Shown here one piece after another: positions 62,552 through 64,000 of a DNA stretch of 64,000 nucleotides; position 1 is the stretch's first letter, and the number at the start of each line of letters is the position of its first letter. The translations under genes and the position numbers were made by a program. The notes beneath the pieces are model-generated. The model searched no databases, was not told where the DNA came from, and saw only the letters and a list, made by a program, of their open reading frames with translations. The stretch spans positions 197,501-261,500 of the forward strand of contig NZ_CP104467.1 in assembly GCF_025369935.1 (NCBI RefSeq). Direction: 5' to 3'. The DNA is from Paenibacillus andongensis (lineage in GTDB: Bacteria > Bacillota > Bacilli > Paenibacillales > NBRC-103111).

Positions 62552-63967
62552 ATGGAAATCGATCTTGTTGCCAAGGTGGAACAGCGAATTATTGAAGAAC
62601 AACTCGTCGATCCAGGAGATGTGGTGGTCGTTGCGGTATCAGGAGGACCTGATTCCGTGGCGCTGCTTCATGTCCTTTTTGCCCTTGCTAGGCGTTATAA
62701 CTGGCAGCTCATTGTTGCGCATGTAAATCATCAATTCCGCGGCGCGGAATCGGATGCGGAAGCCTCCTTTGTAGGGAATCTTGCAGATGAACTCGGGATT
62801 CCGTGTGAAATCGGCGTTATTGATGTGCCTGCCTATATAGAGGAAACGTCGCTAAATGGACAAGCCGCGGCACGTGAGAAGCGCTACGGATTCCTACATG
62901 AGATCGCAGCGAAATACAGCGCTAGTCGTATTGCCATCGCTCATCATGCGGATGATCAAGCCGAAACTGTCATGATGCGGATTCTGAGAGGGACAGGCCC
63001 TTCAGGCCTGGTTGGCATGCCGGAACGCCGGCGCGAAAAAAAAGTGGAACTGATTCGTCCGTTTTTACGTATATACAAAGCAGATATTGTGAATTATTGC
63101 GCTCAGCATGAAATGACGTATTGTAAGGACAGCAGCAATGAGCTGCGGAAGTATTTTCGCAATCAGATTCGGCTTGATGTGATGCCGATGCTGAAGCAGT
63201 ATAATGAGCAACTTCCAGAGTCACTGAATCGATTGACGGATTTGATGCGAGCTGAGGATGATTATTTGGCCAAAGAAGCCGAGCAGGTTTTTCGCCGAAT
63301 AACGACTTTCCAGCAAGCCTGCTGCCGCATAAAAAGACGTGATTTCACTGAGCTGCACGTTGCTTTACAAAGGCGTTTGATTAAATTAATATTAAACTGT
63401 CTTTGTTTGGAAAGAGATCGGTTGGATTTTACACGAATTGAAAGTATGCGTGAGTTGATATTACAGGATCAGGTTTCTAATCAAGTCCTTCAGGTGGATG
63501 AACAGGTTTATATTGTGAGAGAATATGAATCTATTCAATTTCAGACCTTCGCTCCTTCCCCGAAGCCTTATGCTTATGAGGTTGGAGTGGATACAAGCGA
63601 GCTGTGCCTGCCGGAAGTGGAAGCCAAACTGATCTGCTCATGGATGCCGGCTAGTTCGAAGGAGACAGCTGCTTATTCCTCATCTGCAACGGACGTGTTT
63701 TTGGATCTAGATCAACTTAACTTGCCGCTTGTTGTAAGGAGCCGCAGGTCAGGAGATCGGTTTGAGCCGCATGGTTTAAATGGGTCCAAAAAAGTAAAGG
63801 ATATGTTCATTGATGCCAAAATGCCGCTAAGCCGGCGTGATGTCATCCCACTGTTAGTCGATGCTTCCGGGCAAATCCTCTGGATTGCTGGCTTTCGTAG
63901 GTCCAAGCACGCTCTGGTTGGGCCGGATACAGTACGTGTACTTCATATGAAGCTAGTGCTGAAGTAA
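62552..63967 (+). CDS. tilS: tRNA(Ile)-lysidine synthase
   Basis: 471 residues. The PP-loop SGGPDSVALLHVL near residues 30-42 activates ATP; IAHHADDQAETVMMRILRGTG and the C-terminal substrate domain follow. It makes lysidine at C34 of tRNA-Ile(CAU), essential for AUA decoding. ATG 62552 follows AGAAAGGA. In Bacillus hprT and ftsH come next; the window ends 33 nt past the stop. Confidence 0.96.
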   Translation: MEIDLVAKVEQRIIEEQLVDPGDVVVVAVSGGPDSVALLHVLFALARRYNWQLIVAHVNHQFRGAESDAEASFVGNLADELGIPCEIGVIDVPAYIEETSLNGQAAAREKRYGFLHEIAAKYSASRIAIAHHADDQAETVMMRILRGTGPSGLVGMPERRREKKVELIRPFLRIYKADIVNYCAQHEMTYCKDSSNELRKYFRNQIRLDVMPMLKQYNEQLPESLNRLTDLMRAEDDYLAKEAEQVFRRITTFQQACCRIKRRDFTELHVALQRRLIKLILNCLCLERDRLDFTRIESMRELILQDQVSNQVLQVDEQVYIVREYESIQFQTFAPSPKPYAYEVGVDTSELCLPEVEAKLICSWMPASSKETAAYSSSATDVFLDLDQLNLPLVVRSRRSGDRFEPHGLNGSKKVKDMFIDAKMPLSRRDVIPLLVDASGQILWIAGFRRSKHALVGPDTVRVLHMKLVLK

Positions 63968-64000
63968 TATGCGTAAATTTCGTTCTTCTAGAATGTAAAT

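Overview
The window looks like the chromosome of an endospore-forming Bacillota, most probably a Paenibacillus or close relative. It runs from the end of an rRNA operon through the conserved csfB-to-tilS block that follows the replication origin in Bacillales. Sporulation genes (csfB, yabG, sspF, fin, spoVG, spoVT, yabP, yabQ, spoIIE), the order of the genes and the gene families support this. The genus is an inference from gene order and style; no marker was compared with a database.

Layout. 1-3505: end of tRNA-Ala, 23S and 5S rRNA and the operon terminator. 3506-11934: csfB, yaaO, tmk, darA, yaaR, holB, ricT, yabA, yabB and rsmI. 11935-19430: abrB (divergent, with a Spo0A-type control region), an HD-domain protein, tatD, a convergent ecsAB-like ABC pair, a c-di-AMP riboswitch with yabE, and rnmV. 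19550-21430: a ladder of short dyad repeats interrupted by an intact IS3-family element. 21612-31110: rsmA, yabG, veg, sspF, ispE, purR, ridA, spoVG, glmU, ctc, pth and fin; prs, usually found between glmU and ctc, is missing. 31185-43241: mfd, a PrsA-like lipoprotein, spoVT, yabM, mazG, hup, rqcP, yabP, yabQ, divIC and yabR. 43705-46212: spoIIE. 60905-63967: yabS, yabT and tilS.

The most unusual part is 46213-60904, about 14.7 kb placed between spoIIE and yabS, which are near neighbours in Bacillus. It holds a response regulator with a SARP-like output half, two secreted transglutaminase-fold proteins each preceded by a c-di-GMP-I (GEMM) riboswitch, two sortases of different class, and two very large sortase-anchored surface proteins with different sorting motifs (VPKTG and LPKTG). 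I read this as a c-di-GMP-controlled surface adhesion module. The transglutaminase-fold proteins may be adhesin-processing proteases, similar in logic to LapG of Pseudomonas or PPEP-1 of Clostridioides, or cross-linking enzymes. This function is inferred.

A second unexplained signal is a set of intergenic arrays (near 3.6, 19.6-21.4 and 38.7 kb). They are built from short imperfect dyads whose centres alternate about 52 and 62 bp apart, close to 5 and 6 helical turns. Core sequences differ between arrays but the geometry is the same. Removing the IS element restores a perfect unit and the 52/62 spacing. A third is a structured repeat of about 100 bp found before yaaR and before rnmV, with compensating stem changes.
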